From: Ectocarpus siliculosus
Taxonomy: Eukaryota; Sar; Phaeophyceae; Ectocarpales; Ectocarpaceae
Reading direction: 5' to 3'
Assembly (NCBI GenBank): GCA_000310025.1
Contig: FN649742.1
Coordinates: 937,692 to 1,001,691 of the forward strand
DNA: 64,000 nt
Shown: positions 25,701-37,700 of the stretch, one piece after another
Layout: every line of letters begins with the position of its first letter
How positions within the stretch are numbered: the stretch's first letter is position 1
Translations under genes and position numbers: made by a program
The notes under the pieces: model-generated
The model's database searches: none
What the model was told of the DNA's origin: nothing
Seen by the model: only the letters and a program-made list of their open reading frames with translations

Positions 25701-28700
25701 ATTTCTAGCAGAAGTGTAGGCGGGTTACCGGAAGCAAGCGGCGACGAAGGTTGCGGGCACGTCCGTGTGCTGCTAAGACAGGTAGGTGCGGGAGAAAATG
25801 TCCGGAGAACGTGTGAGCGTATTACATGCATAGCTACGCAAATATCGAAGAAGCTGGAGGTGAAAGTGAAGAGAGCCCTCGCGAAAATTCCACTCTTCTT
25901 CCAGCGCATTGTTTTCCTCCGCCCTAGCGCCGTGTAACTTCGCAGCGATCGTGTGTGACTGAGAAATAGCTCTGTGGCGAGGGTATGCGCCTTGTTTCTT
26001 ACCACAAGAGGTGAAAACAGGCTGTGCGGTCACGTCTTTGTTTTGCCTGGTCCACAACAAACACACACCTCCTCCCCCTCCCCCTCGGAAATCGCGAACC
26101 TCGCAAGGGTGCGGCAGTGGAACTCGAATCGCCCCCAAACAGCAGGTTTCTCGCCACGCAACCACCGCAATGTAAGACGACGACGACGACGACGACCACA
26201 ACAACGACAACAACACCGGCAGCATTTGCGGCAGCAGAAACAAACGTACGCGAACGGACTGGCACGGAGAATGACGGGGCAAGAGAGGAGGCTTTCCAAG
26301 GACCTAAAACGTTCTTGCACGCGGTGGGAACCAGCCTGTCGCTTTCCGAGCTTCGCCCGTGCACCACGTACCGCCTGGCGCTAGCGATACCGCCAGTCAT
26401 TCGGAACGAGCTCCTCGAATCTGCAAGGTGCGCGGTCGGCACCATTGTCCGTTGGATGTGCTTTGGTAGTGGAAGGGGTACGTGTACATAACCACACAGA
26501 ACGTGTCTTTTGTGCCGGAATGATCAGAGGCCGGAAAAAGCGATGTTTCTTTGCAGGGGTAAGTTACAGCCGATGAACGCACAGCGGAGCCTGCGTGTCG
26601 CTGTTTGCGTAGTGCATGGTCTTCACTTCACCACCCGGCCACCACGTCACATTCGCCAACGATTTGGAGTTCCACCACCGAGAACTTTCGATATCGCCCC
26701 ATTCCAATTGATCGGGTGCTAGTCGTGTGTGTTTGCAAAGTGCCCCGTCGAGATAAACAAAGCCGCCCCTCAAAGCCGCCCCTCCACCCCTCCCGCACCC
26801 ACTGTGTCTTCGTTCACGGAGTACTTATCGCCAACGCCATCGCATCGCATTCTGCCCTTGTTGTCCACGAACTTTAGCCCACCATTCCCATGTCCTTGTT
26901 TGTCCACGAACTTTGGGACCAGGTCGCTAGGAGTTACGGAGGCCATCCGCTCCCTCGAGACACCGACGGAATCTGAGACAAAAGACAACAACGGTGGCAG
27001 CGACGGTGTTAGTGGCGGGGATGGTGACGTAGGTGCAGCTTCCACCTCAGGGCACTTGGACGTGGAGACCCTCCCTGATGTCCCCGGCGAGGTGCCACTA
27101 TTGAAGTGCAAGGTATGAACTCCCCGATACTGCTGTTGCATTGGTAGTATCAAAGGGCGATGCGCTTGGTGTCCACACGTGCCGTGTTGCTTAGGTATTG
27201 TGTGCCTGGTCGGGTGCACTCTGTCGTTACTTCGGCATTAACTTGATATTTTTCTTGTGAGCAGCAACGAAGTTGTTGTGCGATACAACTATACTCCCAG
27301 GAGGATATTTGCATGCACTGAACTTCGTCCCTCATTCTGCCCGCCCCCCCCTTTGCCGTAATGGCCTAAAGTGTAGTGATTGTCAAACAGCCAGGAAGAA
27401 GAAAATCAATTACCGCGTGAGCATACCCCGTGCCACAACGACCCTTACGAAGGATACCAATTCACGTTGTCATTTCAGGTTTGCCATGAAGGGAAGAACG
27501 GCTACCGTTTTTACGTTGCGACGCACCCAGAGAGTAATCCGTGCCAGGGGCGAGCAGAAAATCAAAATTAAAGTGTGCGTGAGTACGTCGATACGCTCAT
27601 CCGTCCGTTTCCGTCGTGTGCGTTTGGTAGGTTCTCACGTCGGCCTCCGCCGTCGATCCGCGCGATCCGTCAGGCGTCCTTTCGTTGCGGCGGTGGCAGT
27701 CACCGTACCCTGCTATTGCAAGTGAGTATATATGAAGACTGATTACCGCGACAACTCCATCCCTTGCAGAGCAGATGTCTCTATTTTCTCCCGTCATGCA
27801 GGGAGGTTGATCTTCAGGAGAATCTTATGTATCTCATCGCAGTCATGCGTGTTGATTTGAGGAAGTGGTGTACGTGTTCGTCATAACGAATTTGGTCCTG
27901 AGGGTTTCCGCAGGGGTCGACTATTGGTGCTTGTTGTATTGTCTTGTTGTGTTTTCGGCCCTGAGAAGACAGGGGAGTGGCGTCTTGCGGGCAGTAGGCA
28001 CTCAACTTTGCTTCGCCTCAAAGATGGCGCTTGTTTGTTGCGCAGGACTCGCCGTCATACCTGTGTATCCTCAACATGCGTCACTCTTCGACTCCCTGCA
28101 TGCGTGCCGTGTCTGTCATCTTGGGCTATTCAGACATGGACGGTCCTGTACCCGAAGACTTCGTCGTCCTTGCCCCGGGTCGCCCTGAACCCGTAGTTTC
28201 CCTCCAATGGCAGGGACCCGAGAATAATGGGCTCGATATCTGCAGGTATATTGACTTGCAACGGTGTAGCGGTAGTACACCACCAGCCCCGGAGCTTGAT
28301 TCAAAGGAGAGCAGGAGTTGGTGATCAGCATCAACTTGTGTAGTCTAAATGCCGGAAACACCAATGCCTGATCACACATACATAATGGAGTTGTCGGGGT
28401 AGCTCTCCCTCACCCTCTGCGAGCGGGCATACTTCGCCCCTGGCTACGTTGCCCGGTAGAAGTCACCCATACATACTCCGATATGCTCTTCAAAACATGC
28501 CCGTTCAACTCAAACAACAACCACATCCAGCTATACCGTCGAGAGAAGGATTGGGCGTACAGGAGCTTGGCAAAAAGTTCGTTCGCGAGGCGGCACCTGG
28601 AGGCGTGGAGATGGAGGTGGAGAAGACGGAAGGCAACCACTGACTTTCGACGAGGTGGACGCTCCACTGAGGACCATCTCCGTCGACACCCTGAGGGCGG

Positions 28701-29936
28701 TCGCCGTCAACGGGCTTGCGCTTTCCTACAGGTAGAGGGGTAACGGTAGAGTACATCCGGCGCAGGTAAGGAGGAGTTCCCTGTACAACGGCTGGCGTCA
28801 TGTGTGTAATGCACAGACCTCTCTCTTTCGCCCCCCTCCCTTCCCCTCGAAATACGCACATCGTCATTTTGTTCCTGTCCACCAGCAGCTCCGGCTTTAA
28901 CCTCTTCTAATAGACTCCCTTCCCTGTCATCGCTTTTGTGGGCAGAGTGCACGCAGAAAACGTGCTCGGGGCTGGCGCTCCTTCGAAGGCCGTGGAAGTC
29001 AACCTGGGAGCGTTTCTGGGACACCTGCGAGCACAGGACGGGGGGGGCAGGGCGCTGAAAGCATCACAGGAATTGCCAGCGGCAGTAGGACATCAACAAC
29101 AAGTACCATCATCATCTCTCGACCGCCCCGCTCTTCCTTGTTTGGGGTGTGTCGATGCCTTTGCTTGCACGAGCTCCCCTGCGGCCGGTTCCGCTGACGT
29201 CCCTCTTGTCTTGGATACTGATGACTCGTCGTGCTCAAAACCGCTCGGTGTTTTGACGGAGGGACGCGAAGCTCCTCAGCTGGCGGACCAGGAAGAAGAT
29301 GAGAACAGAGAAAAGCCCGACGAAGTACTCCGAGGAAAGGGCATGGAACAGGCACACACTGGCACGCAGGCGGCGGTGACTCGACACCACGCTCCTCACA
29401 CCACAAAGGAAGACAAGTTGCCTTCTTGCAGTTGTGCGCCATCTCCTTCGTCTCCAGCTTTCGGCGGCAACTTCATGGGACTAGAAGGGTTCGGGGAAGC
29501 ACGAGTTCACAACCTGTTCGCGCCCCCGTCTTTGTCTTTGCGCCGAAGAAACCAACGTCGCCTACACGCGCACGCTTCAGCAGGAGTGCCAACAGAGGGT
29601 CGTCAGCTTGATTGTGACGGGGTCGGTGGCGGCGGTGGTGGTGGACATGGGCAGTATCCCTTACCACCGCTCGTGCTCGTGTCGGGAATTTCCGGGGAGA
29701 GTCACGGTCTCAATGCCACCTCAGCGAATAGGCGGAAAGACGGGCGAGGAGACTGGGATGATCAACATGCACCTGTTGCTGCGAGGGGGGCGGAAGATCG
29801 GAGAGAATGTGGTGGTGGAGGCAGGGACAGTGGTGGGACTAGCACCGCCAACAATGACGTGTTCCATGCGTTCATTAACCTTGGTAGGCGATTGCCGGGC
29901 CGCTTGCGCCGCCATGGGCAGGAGAAGCAGAATTGA
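22781..29936 (+). CDS. IQ-motif and fibronectin type III domain protein, multi-exon
   Basis: Supported exons: 22781-22947, 23350-23467, 24458-24643, 24896-24973, 25018 to about 25070, 25571-25781, 26021-26427, 26923-27112, (27.1-28.1 kb unresolved), 28134-28245, 28531-28731, and 28946 onward. N-terminal helical exons lead to a perfect IQ calmodulin-binding motif (RIQGLARGKKIRR, about 24505-24545), then a charged coiled coil, then FN3 modules. FN3 evidence: LSLSELRPCTTYRLALAI joined in phase to SLGVTEAIRSLETP across the 26427/26923 intron. Another module is assembled across three exons, with VVSLQWQGPENNGLDIC, SYTVERRIGRTGAWQKV and, after phase-matched junctions, RVHAENVLGAGAPSKAV. The last frame stays open to TGA at 29934-29936 as low-complexity sequence, and a different frame from about 29500 also looks coding, so the 3' end is open. 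The start is uncertain (ATG at 22784 or further upstream). Role inferred: calmodulin-binding scaffold. Confidence 0.62.
23889..24241 (+). repeat. Direct repeat pair in an intron of the IQ/FN3 gene
   Basis: A 29-bp word, TCGCATCTCnCCAACGTCTG followed by TnGAGGACG, occurs at 23889-23917 and again at 24213-24241, 324 bp apart, with two mismatches. Both lie in the intron between exons 23350-23467 and 24458-24643. The sequence after each copy diverges quickly, so this is either an old tandem duplication or two copies of a dispersed element. Confidence 0.6.
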
Positions 29937-31274
29937 TACAATAGCCTCGAAAGAGCTTTCAAGTTCCTCCGAATGCGCAAAAGTTGTAGTGACTGGTAAT
30001 AGTTACATGGTTTTCTCGAAGACATGTTCTTTGAGGTCGTCTCCACACCCAACAAACCAAACACGGCACAACAAAGAACGCGAGACGTCGACGTTGTTCC
30101 CCCGCAACTTTACTCCATTCCCTAGTTGTGGTCCGCGGACAATTTGTCAAGTTTGCGTGTAACCTCAACCGCTTCCTCAGCTATTTTAACCAACAATCTT
30201 TCTTCCAACCGACATTTACGGCAGCCATTGAGCTGAGCATCAGACTTCCGATTTGTGGAACAACGGAGCCAAAAGGGTAAACTATCATCTGTTGCGAGAA
30301 ACACTGTTGCCGTAGACAGTCACGCTGGAGGCAGTCCGTAACCAAAGTGCGTACGGTACCAACGCTGGGAACAAAGAACTCGAGCGCCTTGGCGAGACCC
30401 ACGGTACGGGAGAGATTGAACTACACTGAGAGTCCAACAACGAAATAAGCAAGTAAACGAGGCTAACTCTTTAGCCTGAACCTCTTTTCCCTCCCTGTGC
30501 GTGTGGCCACGCGTCGCCAACGCCAGTACCGCTACACGCCGAAAAGCGCTTTAAGCAGTGTCGTACGAAGAAAACACAAACGACAATCTAATAGGCAAGA
30601 GTGCAACTTGGACAAATACAAAACCCAAAAAAGATGGAACCAACCTATAGGAAAACCCTAGAACGAGGATTTTTCCAGCACATCACACAATGGACGGCCT
30701 CTCCCTAGAGTTAGTTGTCAACCTACCTGGTCCTAAAGCAATCAAGATCAGCAGGTACTTGCCGATGTCACCGAAGCTCCACGGCAAGAACTTCCCAATA
30801 GATCATCTCTGGGTCCTTGGCCTCATTACCTTTTCGTCTAGAAACGACGAAACGCAGAAAACTACTTCGTACAAAATAGATTTTTATGCATTACGTACCA
30901 AACTTACACATCTTCGAAAGGATTGGTACCCTCTGCATCCTCTCACTAGAGCACCAAGGCGACAAGCCGCCCAGACGCCAAGTCGCCAAGAGGCCCATGT
31001 TGAAACACCCAAGGCTCTAACGTGAAAATAGGGCACGAACTCCCACCGTGGCTTTCCCCTGCGCTCAACAACATACAGAACCCGGACAGAAATCTATTCG
31101 TCGATGTGGGGTTACAACCATACACGGTCGGGCTACCTTCTCTCTAAGTGACCTTCCCCGCCGTCAAACTAAAACCCTGACCACATCGTCAGTCATGACC
31201 GCTAGTGTCGTGGCCATGTTTATCGGTGGAAAAGATGGTCCCTCTCTCGACTTGATTGCCCTCGCGGATCACAC
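29937..31274. other. Convergent intergenic region
   Basis: About 1.3 kb between the last open frame of the plus-strand IQ/FN3 gene and the stop codon of the minus-strand annexin gene. It should hold both 3' UTRs, or further 3' exons of the FN3 gene if its last exon splices. Only short frames without recognisable similarity are seen. Confidence 0.5.
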
Positions 31275-31731
31275 TCAGCAGCCGCTCTCGATCTGCCACT
31301 TGAGGTACTTGATCCTTTCCTGCGTGCGGTTAACCTTGGCGGCGTCGCCGGAGTACATCGCTTTGGTGCGGAGGCGCGCGAGACGCCTGAGCTCCGTCAT
31401 CTGCGTCGGGGGTAAGTACCGCGCACAGGAGCGATACAAGACTGTGTGAGATTTTCCGCGTGGACCACCAATCTTCAGCTTCGCGAGTGAGAGGCACGAA
31501 ACATGGGGCTTCGGCTTTCGGTGGTTTAGGGCAATCAACGTAGTTGTAGATCGTTTTTTTTTTGCATGTTGCCTTCAACGGATAGTGTAGACAACAAATA
31601 CCAGTTGCAAGAGAGTGATCGGCGCGCATCGCTCATTCCTTCCCACCCATGCGTTTCCCCCCTCAATTGTTGATGGCCTCTTTACTTGTACCTGCTCTGC
31701 CGAAGCGCCGACCATGGGCACGCTGAAGTCG

Positions 31732-31763
<32 letters not shown>

Positions 31764-34700
31764 CTCGTCGTCCTCAGCTGAAACATGGCGACGGAAGTCA
31801 TCGTATCATATGATACGCATGGAAAGAGCAACAGAGAACGGTGGCGAACCGAGGAAACTGTGATAATTATGCCGAGCACGACGGGATTCGTTGCTCTTCG
31901 GGGAATCTCTCCAGTAACACGACTCCAGGGTTGTTCGTTGCTGCCTGGACAACCACCGCCACCACGGATGCTGGGCATGTCCATATCTTGATATCTTTTG
32001 AGGCTCGACAAAACAGAGAAAGAAAACAACGGTGCCTCTTCCGGCCCTTACCATACGGCGGGGGAGGGGCGCGGGTGTGGTTCTGCGGGGGTGGCGCTTG
32101 GTGACCCTGAACCTGGGCCATCATCCCCCTGCCTAGCATTCCCATGCCGGCCATCAGGCTTGCCATTGGGTCGACCGGGGGAGCGCTCGACACGTAGTAC
32201 ACTTGGGGGGGGGGCGGGGGCGCCCTGGTACAACTGCGGCGGCGGTGCCCCCCCGTACTGTCCGGCGAGGGGGGGCTCCGCCGCCTCCTCCTCCTCCGTC
32301 ATGGAATTCGTCGTAGGATGGCGGAGGCGGCATCTGCGCCTTGGCCTCTTCCTGCCGGTCCTGGCTGTCCACGACTACTTCGTCTTCGGCGCAAGGCTCG
32401 TCCTCGGGGAGCCCTTCGAACGCCTCCGCCAGCTTGTCCCTGGGAGTCAAGACGAGGCATGGAGGAGGTTAAAAATACGGTGTCAAAATATTTTTTTCCC
32501 ATAAACGCGTGTGGCGGGCACGATCTCACCCAGGCTTTGTTCTGGGTGTACGTGCAACACCATGGTACCAGCGCGAAGGACGAGGATGCGGAAGTATCGA
32601 GCGTCGTCCCAAGAAAACCGCTCGCTTACACCATGCAACACGGGCATCTTCTCGTGTGTCTGATCTCACCCGGGGTGCACGGGGTCAGAGGAGCACAGCC
32701 AGGTGAGCACGGCGCGGCGGAACTTTCCGCTGGTCTCGGTCTTGAGGGCCGCCATTAGGCTCTCCCCGTAGTTGGTGAGGAAGAGCTCGGCGATCTTTTC
32801 GACCATCGGCTTGTCATTGCCGCCGAGGACCCTTGCGATCGCGCTCTTGTCGGACGAGATGCCCTTGAAGGCCGTCTTGAGCAGGAGGGCGTAGTAGGCG
32901 ATGGGGTCCTTGATCATGGCCAGGAGCATGGTCTCGAAGCTTCCCGAGCACTCCTTCTTGATGGCCTTCTCGAGCGACATGCCGTGGTTGCGCTCGTAGT
33001 ATTGGCGGATCAGCTCTATCTGCGGGCGGGAGGCCTGCGTGAGGATACGGATGAAGGTCTTCTTGTCGGTGCCGAGCCTCTTCCCGATGCCCGCGGCGTG
33101 GAGCTCCTGGGCCTGCTGCACCGCCAGGCCTTCGTCCACGACGTCCTCCTGCCTCTCCCCCCGGATGAGAGCCAACACGACGTCCTCCATGGCGCCGCTG
33201 AGCTCCGACTTGAGGCGGTCGATCAGGGGCTTGGGGTACTTCTGGTCGTGGCGGGCCTTTGCGGCCAGGATGCGGGCGTTGCTCAGGGGGGCGAGGGTGG
33301 AGATGATGAGGCCTTCGTTAGTGCCGAGACCATCCATGGCTTTCTTGAGCATCAGGGCGTCGAAGTCGGCCTCGGGCAGCAGCACGTACGACAGGAAGTC
33401 CCTGTTGCCATTGGCAGCAGCAACAAAACACACGAGCAGAGAACAATTGATTGATCGATGAAGGGGGGCTTCCGCCAACAAGAAATGAAGCGTACAGTCG
33501 TTCAGTTCAGTCCCTGCAAAAGGACACGTCATAAAGGAAGAGAAAACATGTAAGGGTTGTGGCGGATCGTTGCGGATCGTTGTAGGCTAAGCAAAACCTT
33601 GCAGCCACCAACAAAAGGAGATACAACAAGAACCGAAGACCGAACACGCCCAGGCTACTGCTGATGCTCGAATTGATGCTAACAGCTATCTGGTGCGAGG
33701 TTTCCCGAACTCCTGTTGCGGCCTACAACGTTGCTGCTGAAGCAGGTAGACCACTCAATTTTGCATCAATGTTTACGAGTGGAATCTTCTCTTTTGGAAC
33801 GGCAACAAAAACAGGTCCTCGCCAGGAGAGGTATCAAAGCTGAACGAGGTTCTCTGTCAGAATGCTAAACAGCTCTAAATACCATACCACCGACAAAACA
33901 AGCGCCACCGCTCTCGCCAAAGGGAAGGGGAAACAGACGAAAAAAGTGATTGAGCTCACTTGTAGACCCCGAAGCACTCGTACTTCACTTGCGCCTCTAC
34001 CGACATGCCGTAAAGGGAGTGGTAGTACTGGTCCACGCGCGCCAGGTGCTTCTTGGTGCGGCCGCAGATGATGGAAACCAGGCGGGAGTCGTTCGTGCCG
34101 AGACCCTTGCATGCCTCGCGAATGTCTCCGCAGTCCGCCTATAGCAACAGAACGACAACGGGAATAGCGGCGCGGGGGGGGGGGGGCGTACTCCTGTTTC
34201 CAATGCCTTAACTGTAAAAACATTGGACCACGCAACCTTGAGAGGCAACAGGGGTATAGCCATCACTACATACTGGCCGTCACGGGGAAACGTCAGGCAA
34301 CAACCCCAACCTGACAGATGAAGTCCTTGATGTTGGCGCGCTCTTGCAGGAGAGCCTTGGCGAGGTCTTTCTGCTTGGAAGGGTCGTTCTCGGCTAGCGC
34401 CTTCTCCGTCACGTACTCCATGCCGCCGGTGGGGTCGGGGCCAGCCACCCAGCAGAGCGCTGCCTGTTCGTCCCGTGGTTCAAATGCCGCGTCGTTCCGT
34501 GTTTGGGATGAGAAGAGAGAGCAAGAGAGAGAGAGAGGCAAGGAGAGAGAGAAAGAAGAAATCAGACAAGAGACACAAGAGAGGCAGAGAGAACAGAGAG
34601 AGTAAAGGGCAACAAACCTAACAACCACCCAATCGTATGCACGGGGATTGTACAAACGCAGCTAAACAAAACAAAATACTCGAATACAAGCGTAAAAAAC

Positions 34701-37700
34701 ACATCAATAGTAACATAGTACGCAAACTTGCGATGTGCATCCAACACGGCAAGATGCCGCCCCCACCCGGACAATAAACACATGCTTGCATACACGCACA
34801 ACCGACGGACCTTCAAGAAAGTGCCGCTGAGCTCGTCCTTGAGGTCCTCGACCAGAGAGTTCCCGTAGGTCTGCAGGTAGTAGGCGGCCACCGCGCCCAT
34901 CTTCCTCTTGTCGGTGCCGCCCAGCAGCCGCGTGACGCGGTCGTTGTCCGTGCCCACACCCTCGAAGGCCTTGAAGAGAGCGTACGCCGTGTACGCCTGT
35001 CGCGTGTAGCCAAACGTGCGTGCGGCGGAAGGAGGTGGGGGTTTGAAAAGCGAGGAGGCTGATGCTGTGAATTTCATTTCGACCTGGCCATATTCTGCCA
35101 CACCCCTTTCCATCCTGTCTGTCTCCAAGTCCTGTCTGTCTCTAGCGCTCTATAATATTGTTTACTGCCTCTATAATAGGCTACTTTTTCAGCTAAACGA
35201 ACTTGGTCTCTGGCTGCCCATTCTTGGACGGGATATCAAGACAAGCCGTGCCTAGCACCCCGGTTAAGCCGTAGGCGTGCACGGAAACAAATGGACAGAA
35301 GCCCGAGGCCACACTTTGCTTACCTCAGACGTGGGGAAGAGACAAGCCAGCAGGCACTTCTTGTAGGTTCCGCTGCACTCCTTGCTGACGGCCTTCATGA
35401 GAGACATGCCGTGGTTCTGCTCGTACGCCGCCTTGATGGCCTAGAAAAAACCCAGAAAGGAAAGGAAAAACTCCCCGGATAAGAGAAAACATCGTTCCCC
35501 GTCATGTCTGTACGCAGGCTCACCCAAGGACGATATCAGCAGTCGGGAGGACCAAGACAACATGGGTTGCAGTTTTGAGCGGCAGTGCAATATTGTTCAA
35601 GGATATTTGACGGTGGCCGAGAGATCGAAAGCAGTGGGAGCAACAAACCATGACCTACGAACACGTTATCTGCACCTGTTAACCCCTTTGGGTCTAGCTG
35701 GGTTTTTTTGTTGCGGCAAAAAAAAAAAAGGAGGAGAGAGTGCGGGAGAGAGAGACAGAAGTACAGCAGAAAGAGACGAGTGTACTTCTGTAGACGTAAC
35801 AGCTATCTCCGCCCATAGGCCATGAGGGCTGCCCGCGACAGGACGGTGGGCACAGACAGGGTCATAGAAGGGTTGATGCGTGGTCGCGGTGCGGTCGGCA
35901 GGGCAGGTTAGGCTTGTAGACCTTGAAAAGATCAGTCGTCAAGCCGCCTAAACTACTCTTTTTTCAGTAATTCAAACTATCAGTGAAAATGATCATTGAG
36001 TGGGCCTGTAGACCCATAGCTGGTTCTTCTCTGTCCCCTCCCCAATGTGAGCCCTGCCGGCTCACTACATACAGCTCCTGTGATTTTCCCACAATTCCCA
36101 CAAACACGCAAGCACACCAGCACACACCTACCTTTGCATCAGTGGCTCTCTAGGTTCGGGCGAGGGTATGTGTGGGGCTATGATGATAGCGTATGTGTTA
36201 CTACAGTACTGCAGTATGTTGGACTCGTCTACATATGCTGCTGCTGCTGTGTAGCATAGCTGCTGATATTATGACTGCTGGATCTCGGGAGTGTACGATT
36301 TTCAAATTTGGAGGATATGCAGCATAACACGATATCCTGGCCTGGTTGGGCTTGAAGTGCCCCTTTTCGCTGTCCTCCTTTGTTTGCGTTTGTGGCTTGC
36401 TAGATTCGGGCGAGGGCATGTATGTGGAGCTATTGATGTGTGTCTCTGCGAAAGGATATGGGGAGAGATTCATGGTGGCATTCGCATTTATTTAGAGCAG
36501 TGTGCATTTTTCGAATTTTGGCCGTTTCAGAGACCTTGATAATACCCGCTGGCACTGTAACGTATTTTCATTGATCACCGGGTACGCGGTCGATGGGAAG
36601 AATATAGGCACACCTACCTATTGACTTGCCAACACCTGGCGTGGAGGGACACAGGGCGGCAACTCCATGGCATGCCACAGCACCAGCATTGCAAATGATC
36701 AATCAATGATCTGTCAGGACGCCTGTAGACCCAAAAGGGTTAATAACAACCAGATTTCACGTACTGCGGCATCACCGACGCCTTGCCAAACGTGACAAAA
36801 CTACCAATATCATAAGCAGCAACAACAAGCCCACCTGGATCTGCGCGCGCGACTGACGTCCGAAGATGTCGAGGAACACGTCGTCGTCCGTGCCGATCAG
36901 CTTTTGGACGCCTGCCGCGTGCAAAGCGGCCGCCTGTTCATTGGCCAGGTCGCAGTCCACCTGCAAGCAAAAAAAGCGCCACGGGGCCCCCGAGCGCCGT
37001 AGTATTATAGACCGTGCCGCAGTACACCAACAGTTTCATGCGTTTGCTTGTCGATAAATCTTGGGTTGTGTTTGTGGTGGTCGTTGCTTCTCGAACCCCA
37101 GGGTTTGCCAGTAGGAACAACGCCAAAATGAAACGTTAGTCCTATCATTACGAGATTGCCGTATCCGACCAAAAACAAAAATGACACGTTGTAAATGTTG
37201 TCCGTGTTTGTTGGACGGGAAACGAAGCAGCAGCAACAACAACCAGGACTGCATGCATATCTGCCGCGACTCTGAGTCAACTTACCTCCTCCGACTCGCT
37301 CTTGTGGCCCATGAGCATCATCACCAGGATCTTGCGAGCGTTGCCGCTCAGCTCCGAGTTCAGGTTGTCGAGCATGGACTTGTTGTTCTGCGTGCACGTA
37401 TTATAGCAGGTTGTGTTTCGAATCGGCCGTGGATTGGTCACACACACAAAGGAAGGAAGGACAAGGACGAGGTTCGGATCAAGGAACGGGGAAAGAAAAA
37501 GGAACCAAATTTGAGATGCCGAGCGAGGACGGTAACAAGGACGATGAGGAGAATCACGAGGGGAAAAGGATACGACAATTGGTTGTTGGAGGCGACCGGT
37601 GGCGAGACACGCACCAAATCAAAACAAAATACCGAAAGCACACAATGTTTGACACGAAAGAGGCCCATATTTTGGAGTAGAGGGCAAGAACAGCAGTGGC

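Noticed and set aside
32666-33532. Long plus-strand open frame opposite the annexin exon 32670-33401.
   Set aside because: It is the GC-rich antisense shadow of the annexin repeats, which are unmistakable on the minus strand.
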